A DNA stretch of 64,000 bases, taken from NCBI GenBank assembly GCA_963969595.1, contig OZ018417.1, positions 10,108,501 through 10,172,500 on the forward strand. Direction: 5' to 3'. Positions 37,131 to 48,880 of this stretch are shown piece by piece. A model generated the notes under the pieces. That model did no database searches. It was not told the DNA's origin and saw only the letters and a program-made list of their open reading frames with translations. A program made the position numbers and the translations under genes. Source of the DNA: Neckera pumila. Its lineage: Eukaryota; Streptophyta; Bryopsida; Hypnales; Neckeraceae. Numbering within the stretch: the first letter of the stretch is position 1; every line of letters starts with the position of its first letter.

Positions 37131-37557
37131 AAAAAAATAATTCATTAAGGAATTTCCTTCAGTTCTTTTTGTTTTACCGGGTGAATTGCCTTCCAAAATT
37201 GTAATGGCCTGATTTTTGCTCCTAACCCTCGATGGTAAGAAAACATATATTTTTTTTCCATTTTCTATACTCCAAAAATAAATAGTTAAACTTCTTTCCT
37301 ACTAATTCATTCATTTCTAAAATAAAATGGATAAATTTATATGAAGAAATAAACCCGACTTGTAACAAACCCATAAATAAAAGACAATATTTTCTTTTGG
37401 ACCATTACTTCAATTGCAATGTGTACATGACATCTAAAATTGTATAATTGCATATCTAATATTAGGATCTTGCCATCTTGAAATATAGCAGTATAAGAAG
37501 TATAAGAAATGTCAAAACTTGTGAGCGCGGGCATTGCAAAATCTATTCTGAGTGGTT

Positions 37558-37975
37558 CATAATTCTAATTCAACAATTACATTAGCAAGTGCTTGTGAAA
37601 AAACAACACATGTATTGTTGGCCAAGAGAGTATAGTTTTTCCCTTCAATTCCTTTGGAAAGTGGAGTAGGTGAACTTCTCCATTTGGGTATTTAATCATA
37701 CAAACTAGAAAGCATAAATGAGAAGCAAAGTGCAAAAAAATAAATGCAATCTACATTGACTAGAGAGGAAGAATCCCATGCCAAAGTCCAAGGTGTTGTT
37801 TGCCTAAGTCCCCACCCTTGAGTCCTCGCTCGTTTGTAAGTCCACGCCCAAGAGTCTGCGCCCAGGAGTCCACGCCCGCGCGCGCTAGATTGCGCTAGAG
37901 AATTACGTCCGCGCCCCAGGGTTCACGCCCACCATTAAGTCTGCGCCATGCGTCCGCGCCCAAACACTTTCAGAA
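37558..37975. repeat. dispersed 320-bp repeat, copy 1, plus GTCCGCGCCC array
   Basis: From ATTCTAATTCAACAATTAC onward the sequence matches 43,918-44,234 at high identity through the CAACACATGTATTGTTGGCC and ATCCCATGCCAAAGTC segments. It then enters the same GTCCACGCCC/GTCCGCGCCC array (37,800-37,975). The two copies are direct repeats 6.36 kb apart. Confidence 0.75.
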
Positions 37976-38469
37976 AACATACCCTAGATGTCCGGCTCGA
38001 ACCCAATTCCAAACCCTCAATCCTGAAACCTAACACCCTAAAACCCTGAAAATCATAAATCCTAACATCCTTGATTACTGAAATTATTGAAGTAACTACC
38101 TCTATATGTCTTTTTCTATACTTGAACAATTCAATGTTAAGAGGCTTTTGAGGAAATAGCCCTTTCCTATTCCGCTTCCAAAAAATATATATCCATATCG
38201 TTCAATGGTGTTTTTATGATATGTTATCGATGTTTGCTTATTTAGAGAATTAAATTTTGAAGCCTTATTACAACACTATGCTATTTCTTACGACCACACT
38301 TCTTGTTACTTTCGACAGTTAAACTTCCAAGACCTTTGTGGGACCTCCCCTTGTGCCACGCTGAAAGAAAAAAAATTTGTAAGGGTAGAAAACTAGAAAT
38401 GCTTCTCCACCCAATCCTTCTTGCTAATTCTTACAACTACATTTCCAAGGCCTCACGGTGACACCACAT

Positions 38470-39625
38470 TGGGAGTGGCTACCCTTAAAGATAAAAAAAA
38501 ATGGGGAGGAAGTGGAATCGGGAGGGAGTGATTGAGATTTTCATCATTGGGAGTGGCTACCCTTAAAGATAAAAAAAATGGGGAGGGAGTGGAATCGGGA
38601 GGGAGTGATTAAGATTTTCATCATTGGGAGTGGCTACCCTTAAAGATAAAAAAAATGGGGAGGGAGTGGAATCGGGAGGGAGTGATTAAGATTTTCACCA
38701 TTCGGAGTGGCTACCTTTAACGATAAAAAAAAAGGGAAGGGAGTGATTAAGATTTTCATCATTGGGAGTGGCTACCCTTAAAGATAAAAAAAATGGGGAG
38801 GGAGTGGAACCGGGAGGGAGTGATTAAGATTTTCATCATTGGGAGTGGCTACCCTTAAAGATAAAAAAAATGGGGAGGGAGTGGAACCGGGAGGGAGTGA
38901 TTAAGATTTTCATCATTGGGAGTGGCTACCCTTAAAGATAAAAAAAATGGGGAGGGAGTGGAATCGGGAGGGAGTGATTAAGATTTTCACCATTCGGAGT
39001 GGCTACCTTTAACGATAAAAAAAAAAAGGGAAGGGAGTGATTAAGATTTTCACCATTTGGAGTGGCTACCCTTAATGATAAAAAAAATGGGGAGGGAGTG
39101 ATTAAGACTTTCATCATTGGAAGTGGCTACCTTTAAAGATAAAAAAATGGGGAGGGAGTGGAACCGGGAGGGAGTGATTAAGATTTTCATCATTAGGAGT
39201 GGCTACCTTTAAAAACAAAAAAAATGGAGAGGAAGTGGAATTGGGAGGGAGTGATTAAGATTTTCATCATTGGGAGTGGCTACCCTTCAAAACAAAAAAA
39301 ATGGAGAGGGAGTGATTAAGATTTTCATCATTGGGAGTGGCTACCCTTAAAGATAAAAAAAATGGGGAGGGAGTGGAACCGGAGGGAGTGATTAAGATTT
39401 TCACCATTTGGAGTGGCTACCCTTAATGATAAAAAAAATGGAGAGGGAGTGATTAAGATTTTCATCATTGGGAGTGGCTACCCTTAAAGATAAAAAAAAA
39501 TGGAGAGGGAGTAGAACCGGGAGGATTAAGATTTTTTATCATTGGGAGTGGCTACCCTTAAAGATAAAAAAAATGGGGAGGGAGTGATTAAGAATTTTCA
39601 TCATTGGGAGTGGCTACCCTTATTT
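38470..39625. repeat. minisatellite, 78-bp unit with 61-bp short variant
   Basis: About 16 tandem units of GGGAGTGGCTACCCTTAAAG, an A-run, GGGGAGGGAGTGGAAYCGGG and TGATTAAGATTTTCATCATT. Some units lack 17 bp around GGAATCGGGAGGGAGT. The flanks (38,380-38,470 and 39,650-39,800) are themselves related, both carrying a GCTTSTCCACC...TTCTTGCTAATT segment. Non-coding. Confidence 0.9.
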
Positions 39626-39969
39626 CCTTAAAAATAAAAAAAAATGATAGAATTGCTTGTCCACCAAACCTCTCTTGCAATTTCCGACAATGAAATTTCC
39701 AATGCCTTGTGGGGACACGCCCTTGTGCCACGCTGAAAGAGATAAATAAATTAATAAAGAGAGAAGTGCTTTACCACCAAACCCTTCTTGCTAATTCCGA
39801 CAATTACAAAATTATTCACGATAACCGAACTCCAACAATGAAATGGATAAAAGTTCATTAAGGAATAAAATCCTTTGCTCCAAAACAATGTTAATAGAGC
39901 CATTGTTTTAGTTTTCTCTTTCCGAAGTCAACAATTAAATGAATAACTACTTGAAAAGAAATGGGGTGA

Positions 39970-42900
39970 TGTGAAAGCCTAGAAAGAAGGATAAACCTTA
40001 TTAGTAGGAAAATAGAGGGAAGAATTAGTAAAGGTACAATTTTTTTGGTTTATCCAAAGTTAAATTGAGGATCTTACCGTAACTAACCTCCCTTGCTAAT
40101 AGGATAATAGTAGATAGATAATTAGATTAATATCAATAGTTAAAGTTTCCGGATTGTAGCGGAAACTGGAACTGGATCCGCATCTGTGAACTCAGTCAGG
40201 AATCTCAAATCATATTGGGGCCAAGTATAACCTTATCCAGAAAGATAACGGGAGCTTACCAGAATCGTAAACAGAAATCTAGGGCTCCAACGGCTCTACC
40301 GGAGATTAGGGATGACCGTTTTAATGGATAGATTCCTCTGTAATGATTGCGGAAAACGGCTACCCTAAACGGCTGCGACTGCTTTGGAGAAAGAACTTCA
40401 GAAGTCAAATCTCTTTCTCACGGTTCAAGCTTGGGGGTTGTTAGTTTTCTTTGAGCTCTGGGGAGAAGTTGAGGTCTAGAAGAGGGAATGATAGAGTGAG
40501 AACCGGTGTTCCGCATCCGATCGAGAGGAAAAGGACAAATTGTTAGGACCGCAGCACCTTCTTTCTGCAGGACTGAGAGCATACTTGAACTCTAGATTGT
40601 GAGAAAGAGAGAGAGCAGCTATGGTGAAGGCAGAAGGGAGTGGGTCTGTTTCCCTAAAGATCAAGTCGATCAATCCAGTGATTCTCAAAGATGAAAGAAA
40701 GAGGAAACAGCTAGAGGAGAATTTGGGCCAACTTGCATGCGCAGGATTTCTTTACTGACCCTGGAGTCTGAAGAACAAGGCGATGATCTTAGAGCTTTTG
40801 AGTGAGCAGTCGAATGAATGGGCAAAGACGCACCGCGCGCTACCCGAGAAGTGGACGTTGGAGACATGGAAGAAAGTCTGTGACTTTCCGTGTCCGGGAG
40901 AAGGAATGGCTTCACGGAAGGCCGGGTATGCGGATAGTAAGTTTCTGAACCCACCGCACTCCAAGGATGGCTATGCAGTCACAGATTGCAAGATAGGGAG
41001 AGAAAAGAGATTGCTGGAGTTTTTAGTTCCAATCTTGCATCCGGGATGTCCAAACCGGGTCACAGTCACTTGGGCCCATACCATATTTGGAGCATTGAGT
41101 GGAGAGAGGAAAGTCTTCTGGGGTGGTATAATAAAGGATCTTGTAGGGAAGATGGTGACTTCCTTAAGCAACACAAAGGCAACCCCCATTGGGCCCTTCC
41201 TCTTCCATCTTTATGACCACCTAGGGACACTTAGGAATAAGGAGAGAACTGAATATAAGGCAGCAACCATCTTAGTGAAGTTAAACATTGCTCCACCTCA
41301 AGAGCCTGAGAAAGAAGAGAGATTGAAAAGAGAAGATGAGGAATCTGGAGGGGGGTCTTCAAAGAGAAGGAAGGAGTCACCCGGAAAGAGAACCAAATCT
41401 GAGAGGATTCCAGCCTCACAGAAGAAGAAAGGACCCAGGAAAGAATCTTAGGAATCGGAAGTACAGGGAGAGGAGTCTTTGGGTAGGATTATTACGGATC
41501 TTGAGAAGATCCGAAAAAGGTTAAACACTGAGAGAGGAGTAGTTAGGAACATTTGTGGGCTACTTGGAGGGATTGAGGTGTCTGAGCTAGCTGAGAGGGT
41601 GGAAGGGTTAGTCCGGGATAGTGATTCTCGGAAGTTAGAGACCCAAGTGAAGGAACTCATTAAGAGGAATCAGGATCTCCATCGGCAACTAGAGAAGAGT
41701 ATGGAGAAGAGTAAAGAAGTGAGGGACCTGTCTAAAGAGGCAAAGGACACACTAAAAAAAGTAGGGAGTTATGTCTCCCATTCCGGGGATGTGTTGAACA
41801 AGGCCAAGTTGTATGACGAGGAAATTCATACGGCCAGTTCCGACGCAGCAACCAAGTCAGTGATGGTGTTGGCAGAGTACCTAGAGGCAGTGGAGAAGCT
41901 CCTGTATGAGATCCACAAAGCTCTCCAGCAGGTAGGGTACTTTCCGGGGGCCGAGAAGAGGACAATACCTATACTACTAGTTCCACTCATGTCCCCATCT
42001 GCACCTCTGAAGTCTGATAAGCAAGAATTGGAGAAGAAGACTCCAGCAAAGGCCTCTTCTAAGGTGAAGTTGGAGGCAAGAGAAGAATCGGCGCACAGAT
42101 TCGGATCCAAGGATTAGACCTGGAAATCAGGATCTGAGACGCCCCAGAGCAAGAGTACAAGGCGGTCTCCTCATACACCTGGTACAGTAAAGAAGAAGAC
42201 AACAACCAAGAGGGCTAGGGAGGTGTCTCCAGAGAGTCAGCATTCGGAGGAGGTTGAGTCATCCAGCAATTCAGAGAAGGAGCAGAGTCAATCCAAATCC
42301 GGATCCGAAACTGAACCCAATCCAGGATTTGATGCAAAGTTAGATCCGGTGACCATCTCACCTGCGAGTTTTAAGGAGAAGGCTTCAACACCATTGAAGA
42401 GCAAGGGGGTAGCCAAGGGGAAGCCACCAGTTGGAAGAAAACAACCGCCAAGGAAAGGTGTCGTCAAGCAAGAGGAACCTTTATAAAAGCGGATTAGGAA
42501 GTAGTTAGGTAGTTTCTTAAGGTAGCCCTAGCATGGTTAGATGGAAACCCAAGTTTTTGGTAAGTAGAAAGCAGTTAGCAAGTTGCTTTTTAGCTAGATG
42601 CACTTGGACTGTGTCTTTTCGGATTTTTAGGATCTGAGATCCACATTTTGCGGATTGGCTGGGTTGGTAGGAAGTCAACTTAGAAGGATAAGGAATGACG
42701 CATGTCATTCTTTGGTCCTTTATTTTGGATTGCTGGGGACCACTAGGATTTCCCTTGGGGGTTAGTATTTAGGGATTGGAAGTTAGTTTCAACTCAGGGC
42801 ATTTTTACACTCTTGTTTTCCTATTTCAATTTCTGCAAAGAAAGCTTGGATTTCAACTCTACGAGTATTGGTCTGAAAAGTCTTGGTCTTGTGTTGAGGG

Positions 42901-43853
42901 GTTAGGCGGTGTTTTGACCATTGCTAGTTCAGGTAGCTTGTTGGTGAAAACTTGAGAGGAGGAGGAGTCCCCGGATTCTGTTTGAATCCGATTTCGAGAA
43001 TTGAAGTGAGCTAGTTGAAAGACTGTGAGTACTAGGATTGAAATATAGCTACTGTAGTTACTTGGACGCTTCTGTGTGGGATAGCCGCTCTTAGGTTGGG
43101 TGCATTTTGCAAGAGGCAGGCGTATGCTAATTGACGTGTTGATGAGGTCCTACTACAACCGGAAGTAAGTGATGTGCAAGTAGTTAGGATCGCCTAGTTA
43201 TCTGGTCGCCGGAGTTTGCCTTAAGGAGCCAAATGTGGATAGGTCTGTCGTTGTAGTAAGAAAGGATAGTGGGGGTTTTCTAAGTGACCTACTGGTTTGG
43301 ATTGGTTTCCGGATCAGTTGTGAGGAAGAATCCGCATCCGGGATTAGTGTGTGTTTGTGTTTTGTTTTCCCTAAGTGAAACTTCAGTCACTTTAAATCCA
43401 TTGAAGGGTTGGATATATGTTCCCTTCCTAAAACCAAAGAGCGGGCTCCTCTGTAGTAGAGGTTAAACTATCTGATCGGTTACTTTGCTTACTGAATCCA
43501 AATCTGAGAAAGGTACAGGATCATGACACTCCTTCCAGATCCGTGTTTAGTCAAGTAGGATACTATATTGCATTTACTATTGGGACAAATACCTACCTAT
43601 CCTAAGTAGTCTGAGGTAGAGTTATTGGTGTGAGTTGAAGGAGAAAAGAGCTAGGGAATAAAGACAAGCGATTGCAGTTCCTAGTTTTTAGTTCTGGATT
43701 TCTTTCGCCTTGGGTTTTGTTTTCCGGATCCTGTTCTGGTAATTTTGAGGAAACTACAATTAAAATCCTTTGGAAATAATACACGGTTCATCTTGGGTGT
43801 TTTGTCATTAAAAATGCCTAAAGGTAGGATTTGTGCTTCCTTGTGCTACGACA
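39970..43853 (+). mobile_element. solo-LTR-like element B with internal ORF (5' end uncertain)
   Basis: The right end GTGCTACGACA matches the ends of A and C. The left end is set at TGTGAAAGCC by similarity to A (TGTGGGAGCA) but no target duplication supports it, so it may be wrong by some hundreds of bases. ORF-to-3'-end distance (1.37 kb) and 5'-end-to-ORF distance (about 0.65 kb) resemble A and C. The 3' region shares GATCTGTCGTTGTAGT and neighbouring blocks with A. Confidence 0.55.
40621..42486 (+). pseudogene. LTR-embedded protein of unknown function, copy B
   Basis: A single frame from ATG 40,621 to TAA 42,484 (622 codons including stops). It is interrupted only by TGA 40,756, TAG 41,449 and TAG 42,115, making it the best preserved copy. 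Conserved family blocks are HSKDGYAVTDCKIGREKRLL, NRVTVTWAHTIFGALSGE and GPFLFHLYDHLG. They are followed by a Lys/Glu linker, a long coiled coil (about residues 287-390, LETQVKELIKRNQDLHRQLE), NKAKLYDEE (matching VKAKLFDKG in copy C), and a Ser/Lys/Pro-rich basic tail. Function unknown. The absence of frameshifts suggests relatively recent loss of function, or nonsense changes only. Confidence 0.7.
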
Positions 43854-43917
43854 GTAGTATTCCCTAAAAGTCGAATAATATGAAGGCAATGGCTAAAAAT
43901 CGAAAATTCGTGTGTTT

Positions 43918-44234
43918 CATTATTCTAATTCAACAATTACATTAGCAAGTGCTTGTAAAAAAACAACACATGTATTGTTGGCCATGAAAGTATAATTTCC
44001 CCTTGAATTCTTTTGGAAAGTGAAGTAGGTGAATTTTATTCATTTGGGTATTTAATCATATAAATAAAGGAGCAAAAATGAGAGGCAAAGCGCAACAAAT
44101 AAATGCAATCCACATTGAATGGAGAAGAAGAATCCCATGCCAAAGTCAAAGTCACAGTCCCAAGGTGCTATTCGCCTAAGTCCACGCCCTTGAGTCCCCG
44201 CTTGTCCGTAAATCCGCACCTAGGAGTCCACGCC
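43918..44234. repeat. dispersed 320-bp repeat, copy 2, with GTCCACGCCC motifs
   Basis: Direct repeat of 37,558-37,880. Its motif array (44,170-44,234) is cut by element C and resumes at 47,541. Confidence 0.75.
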
Positions 44235-45337
44235 TGTCGCAGCATAGGGCAAGCAAATTCCCAGTTATACTACCAAAAACCACTCTAAAGTATAACAAAG
44301 TGACTCTAAAGATCGAACCCACGAGATTTTGTGAAGTATCTAGCCTTATTTGGTCTCTACGCTCTGTCAGTATCTATATTTTCTGTTCCGGTCCTAACAC
44401 CACAATCGGAAACACAACAACACCAAAAACTATAATCAGACCCTCTTCTCCCTTCCCGATCCAGCTAACTACCTGATCTAGTCTGATCGATTCCTATTCA
44501 CTCCTACTCTCATCCGGTTTAGTTTTACCTCTATTTCACCATCAGAGGGTTTGCCGCTTGCTTTTGAAAGTGGCAGGCCCGCCACTCCTTCCGTGACTTA
44601 TAGTGGCTGAAGACCCACTTTCCTATTCTCCAATCTCCTACACTAATCCGGATCCGGTTTGATCCTTCACAGCAACCCAAAAAACTCTCTGGATCACCGG
44701 TCACACAAAGACCCCCCCGTATGACCCTCTCATACTACAACGACCTTAGCGCCAAGTTTCGTCTGTACAAAGTCAGGCGGTTACAAGTGAACCCGTCCGT
44801 TCTAACATCAACTAAAGTTCTTCCGTTTGCCAACTAGGGCAACAAGATCTCTCAAGAGATCGGACACTCAACCGGATTTCCCACCCAGGAGTTCTAGCGC
44901 AACTAAGGAATCCCTCCCTATCCGCCTAGCCTAACAACGGCTGTTTTGCCCGGAATCCTAAACCTTAGAAGTACTGAGGAACTGAAATTCACTCCCAACT
45001 CTTCCACAACCCGCTCACTTGCACATAAGATCAAAACAAGAACACCAAAGGAGAAATCACACTCGGACCAGCATGCGCCTTCCTAACTCCTCACCACACA
45101 ACTCTGCCACACACGGGAGAGACACACAACAAGAAGCCAAGAGAAGCCACAAACAAAATTTGGGCAAAAAGACTCGCAGCTCCCAAGCAGGGGCTAACTT
45201 ATATACAACTTGATTTACAAAGGCAAAAAGGCCCCTAGAAATCTGCGCAGGACATCTGGGTCCGATTCTAACCGGCTAGACCGGGTCAACATCCGATCCG
45301 GTCCTAACTATCTTACAAAAATTACATTCCTACCTAC

Positions 45338-46995
45338 CTACTCTCCAACTCTTCCATCCAGCGTAGGACTCTTGGGTTGCACGGGCAGTTGGTTGAAAAC
45401 TTCGGTCAGGTTCCTACTCCGCTCCCCAGCAGCAGGATCCGGAAGATCTGATCCTGGCGATGAATCCAGATGAATTGGTTGTCCACGCCCAGTCCTTCCG
45501 TGACTCTTTTTTGACTCGGAAGTCTGATCCCTGGGCTCCCTTGGATTTGATCCTCTGGCTACAAATGAATCCAGTAGCGAGAGGCCCGAAAGTTGGATCT
45601 CCCGGGAGTACATGGACCCGTTCAGCTTCTGGCTGCTGATGTCCATCCAGTTAGCTGCCTCCTTGACCGCCACCATTGACGCTTTCACTCGATCGGTGAA
45701 ATCGGTCAATATCTAAACTATCCGGGAACCGGATACCTTCTTCTCCTCATGTACCCCTTTATCAAATAATTTCGCTTTGACAGCGACGGATCCAGACTCT
45801 CCGAAGGTAGCCTTCACCGACTCGGCAACCTTCCGAGTCAATTCCGCCATTTCCCGGACTGCAGCTTTGTCCTCTTTGAAGGCAACCATCTCAGCCTTCA
45901 GAGTATTGACTTCCTCCTGAAGCCGACAAATCTCCACCTCCTGCTTTCGGTGCTCATCCGGATTAGAGATATACCGTGCCACCTTACCCGGTAGCCTGTT
46001 ATCTCCTGGCGCACCCACCAGCTCTCCAATACTAGCGAGGGCTCTCTTCTTGACTTCCCAATCCGCTTGTATCCTGCATAGAATAATAGTTAGCTGATTG
46101 AACAGGTCATTTGGGTCTTCAGCTTCTGGTATCTATATTTCTGGTCCCTATTCTGGAGTCGACTGGTTGGTAGGAGGGGTTCCTCTCTTGTGAGGAGGTG
46201 TTGTCTTCATCCGCTTCCTTGTCCGGAGGTGCTCCTCCTCGTCTTCCTCTTCTGTTTTGGGTTCGGATCCAATTGCGTCCTCTGGCTCGTCATCCGAACC
46301 CGACTCCCCATACTTCAGGATAGATTCCTGAATGTTCCACATTTTCTCTTCCGTATCTGTGAGGAGTTGGTTGCGATGGTAGAAGTGAAAGAGATAGGGA
46401 CTCAAAGGAGTGGCCCTACTCTTTCCAATCCTCGTCACAAGCTGGAACACCGGATCGCAAAAGATCCGGGCCTGTTTACCTTCCATTCCCCGCTCAGGAA
46501 ACCAAAAATTGTGTTGCCGATGGTCATCGTCACCCTCGTCGGCTTCTCCGGGTGGATGATCGGAACCAAGAACTAGAGAAGACGGAAGTGCCAGTTGCTT
46601 TTGCAATCCGCGACTGCGTATCCGTCTTTGCTGCTCGGCTCTCCATGAAGCTTGTCATGGATAAACTTTGCCCTCTGTCCTGCCATGCCGGAACCCCCTA
46701 TCCTGAAGTTGTAGACTTCCCTCCACCTCTCTTCTTCCCACTTGGTGAGGCGGCCCCGAACAGTGTTGACGAACTGATTCAACATCTTGCACTTGAGCTC
46801 TCTCACCATCCGCTCTTCCCTAAATTCCCAGAGTTTATCCATCAATACCAGACAGCCCATCGTGTTGAGATCCTCCATGAGCTCGGTCCTTGCCGGTTCC
46901 TTGGAAGGGATGACCGGAACTACTTTTCGGAGCTTGATCTCGGAGCAGGAATTGAGCGCTCCCAGTTTGTTCTTATACAGCTGAGGCATGGACAC
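45338..46995 (-). pseudogene. LTR-embedded protein of unknown function, copy C
   Basis: Starts MSMPQLYKNKLG at 46,995 and runs through RGRLTKWEEERWREVYNFRI and SSKDGYAVADCKS. It shifts frame near 46,570, then continues in one frame through TPLSPYLFHFYHRNQLL, an acidic linker and a basic patch. A coiled coil follows (QEEVNTLKAEMVAFKEDKAA), then VKAKLFDKGVHEEKK, ending at 45,338. Nonsense codons are at 46,148, about 46,133 and 45,713 (all TAG). The copy confirms the block order seen in A and B and shows Trp where A has TGA. Function unknown. Confidence 0.65.
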
Positions 46996-47258
46996 GGACT
47001 GCTAACTGGATCCTTCCTGGTCGCTACCTCACTCTCTCCTAGCCGCACGTCCCGTTCCTCACTTCCTCTCGTCCGATCTCAACCGAAAGACAACACAAAA
47101 CCTGCAACCCACAAATCTCGACCTCTCTTGCACTCTGACGTATCCGGCCTGAAGTTCACACACACACAATGACTCTAGCGCAAACGAAGGCGTTAAAGTG
47201 CTCAAGGTCAGCTCCAGAACTCAAGGGAAGTAAAGGAGTAAAAATAGGGACGACCAGC

Positions 47259-47272
47259 CTTTATATAGTCCC
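47259..47272 (-). promoter_or_regulatory. TATA box in element C
   Basis: GACTATATAAAGG on the minus strand lies about 265 bp upstream of the ORF start at 46,995. It fits a core promoter driving the embedded ORF. Confidence 0.6.
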
Positions 47273-47540
47273 AGGACCCCTGACTGGTCATCATGACCTT
47301 TTCCAGTCCGGTCTATAATAATCCGGCTCAACCCTAATCCAATCCAAGATAAGTTCCGAATGTGATTCTGTTCCTGAGTACTGGTACTCTGACCGGATCA
47401 GATCCAATTTTCTCCTTACTAGATTAGCTTCGTCTATCTTCAGTCTTCTTCTGCCTCCTAGTAGGATCTGGATCCTAATTACCCGTTTTCGTTCCCATTT
47501 TTAGGTAAGCAAAGGAAAACCAAAAAATCTGGTTGCGACA

Positions 47541-48228
47541 ACGCCTATGCTGAGGTCCGCGCCCTAGAGTTCGCGCCCCAGAACTAAGCCTGCTTCTTGA
47601 AATCCTTGCGTCCGTGCTTGGACATTCTCAAAGCCAAATGGTTTCTGGGAGTGATTCTAAAATCCTTGAATCTGTGCCTCCCTGCATTTGCACCCGGACA
47701 CTCCCGGATACCAAATGGCTTTGGGAGTGAATTTGAAATCCTTGCGTCCGTGCTCGAACACTCCCCAAAACAAAACGGTTTCCGGGAGTGATTCTGAAAG
47801 TCTTGAGTCTGCGCCTCCCTACATCGGCACTCGGACACTCCCAAAAACCAAATGGCTTCGGGAGTGAATCTGAAATCCTTGCGTCCACGCTCGGACACTC
47901 CCAAAAACCAAATGGCTTCGGGAATGATTTTGAAAGCCTTGCGTCCGCGCTTGGACACTCCCAAAAAGAAAACGGTTTTCAAGAGTGATTCTGAAAGTCT
48001 TAAGTGCGCGCCTCCCTGCGTCCACGCCCGGACACTCCCGAAAACACTTCGGGAGTGAATTTGAAATCCTTGCGTCCCCACTTCTCTGAATCCGTGCCTA
48101 GACACTTCCGGAAACCAAATGGCTTCGGGAGTAAATCTGAAATCCTTGCGTCCGCGCCTCCCTACGTCTGCGCCCGGACACTCCCGAACACAAAATGGCT
48201 TCGGGAGTGAATCTAAAATCCTTGAGTA
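47541..48228. repeat. 60-78-bp tandem array with a GTCCGCGC motif and hairpin in each unit
   Basis: The first 40 bp continue the interrupted GTCCGCGCCC array. From about 47,600, units of CCTTGCGTCCGCGC, then GGACACTCCCGAA, CCAAATGGC, TTCGGGAGTG and AATCTGAAAT repeat about nine times. Some units carry an 18-bp GCCTCCCTGCGTC-type extension. CACTCCCGAA and TTCGGGAGTG pair into a stem in most units. ORFs here are artefacts. Confidence 0.82.
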
Positions 48229-48880
48229 TGGAACAAAATCTATACCTATGGTGGATTGTATAGGGTGGATGATTATGACCTTGAGGTGGGACAAGATGGT
48301 CACAAGGTGTACACATTCGATTTGAAGAGGCTTAAAGATCAACCGTCATTAGACACTGAAAAGTGGAAACGTCTCAAGAGTCTCAAGAAATGAGTATCTC
48401 AAGCATCTTAGACATTGTTTCCACGTGCATGAAGAGAATGCTGATCAATTTGATGACTTGCAAAAGACGTGTGTTTTCATTTGTGACAGAAATAAACTTC
48501 AAACTATGCACATTAAGTCTTTTGGGACAGACTCAATTATGTTTCTGAGGTCAAAGTTGTAAACATTTTTGCTATTTGAGCTTATTCTTACTTAGGCCCA
48601 TAGTCCACATCATGGCCCCTAATCAAACGAACAGGTCTCCCACGTTTGTAGGCATTTATGAGAGCTTTGTTCCCTTTCTTGGGCTTTTGATCCTCCAATT
48701 GCCGCTTGTCACCTTGGTAATCGTTTCCACCTTGGCCAGTGTATTTGATTGTCTTCCCATGGTCATTGTCATCCTGTTAACCACCCGAGATCACCATGCT
48801 ACAAGCCACCTTCTCCCCTCGATCTTCAACCCATGCAATCCCTCCCTGCACTTGACGATGTAAGTTTGTTTGAAGGGTGT
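48229..48880 (-). pseudogene. SRA-YDG domain cargo gene, broken by an internal inversion
   Basis: The SRA (SET and RING associated) domain binds methylated cytosine in SUVH histone methyltransferases and UHRF/VIM proteins. The N-terminal half reads on the minus strand from about 48,880 to 48,591: LHRQVQGGIAWV, SMVISGG (stop where Tyr is expected), IKYTGQGGNDYQGDK, then RPVRLIRGHDVDYGPK. The C-terminal half reads on the plus strand from 48,232: KIYTYGGLYRVDDYD, KVYTFDLKRLKDQP. The halves join exactly at the same domain position if the segment 48,231-48,590 is inverted. YDG is YGG here. No SET or RING motif was found beside it. Confidence 0.72.

Larger units (their letters stand above)
44235..47540 (-). 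mobile_element. solo-LTR-like element C (3,306 bp) with internal ORF, 5-bp TSD
   Basis: On the plus strand it starts TGTCGCAGCATAGGG and ends GGTTGCGACA (7-bp inverted TGTCGCA). It is flanked by ACGCC on both sides (44,230-44,234 and 47,541-47,545). The coding direction is minus, with a TATA box at 47,259-47,272. No second LTR copy and no pol domain are present. The minus-strand 3' end holds CTCGTGGGTTCGATCTTTAG shortly before the terminus, resembling the 3' ends of LTRs of several plant Ty3 lineages (from memory, unverified). Confidence 0.78.

Noticed and set aside
38470..39625. Regular repeats that might suggest a CRISPR array
   Set aside because: Units are 61-78 bp, contiguous with no unique spacers, and the DNA is plant nuclear; this is a minisatellite.
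46190..47172. Plus-strand frames of 128 and 206 codons
   Set aside because: Antisense shadows of the element C ORF, whose minus-strand reading has homologues in copies A and B.
47584..48342. 252-codon minus frame with apparent internal repeats
   Set aside because: It is the 60-bp hairpin minisatellite read in one of several open frames; the unit lengths of multiples of three keep all frames open.
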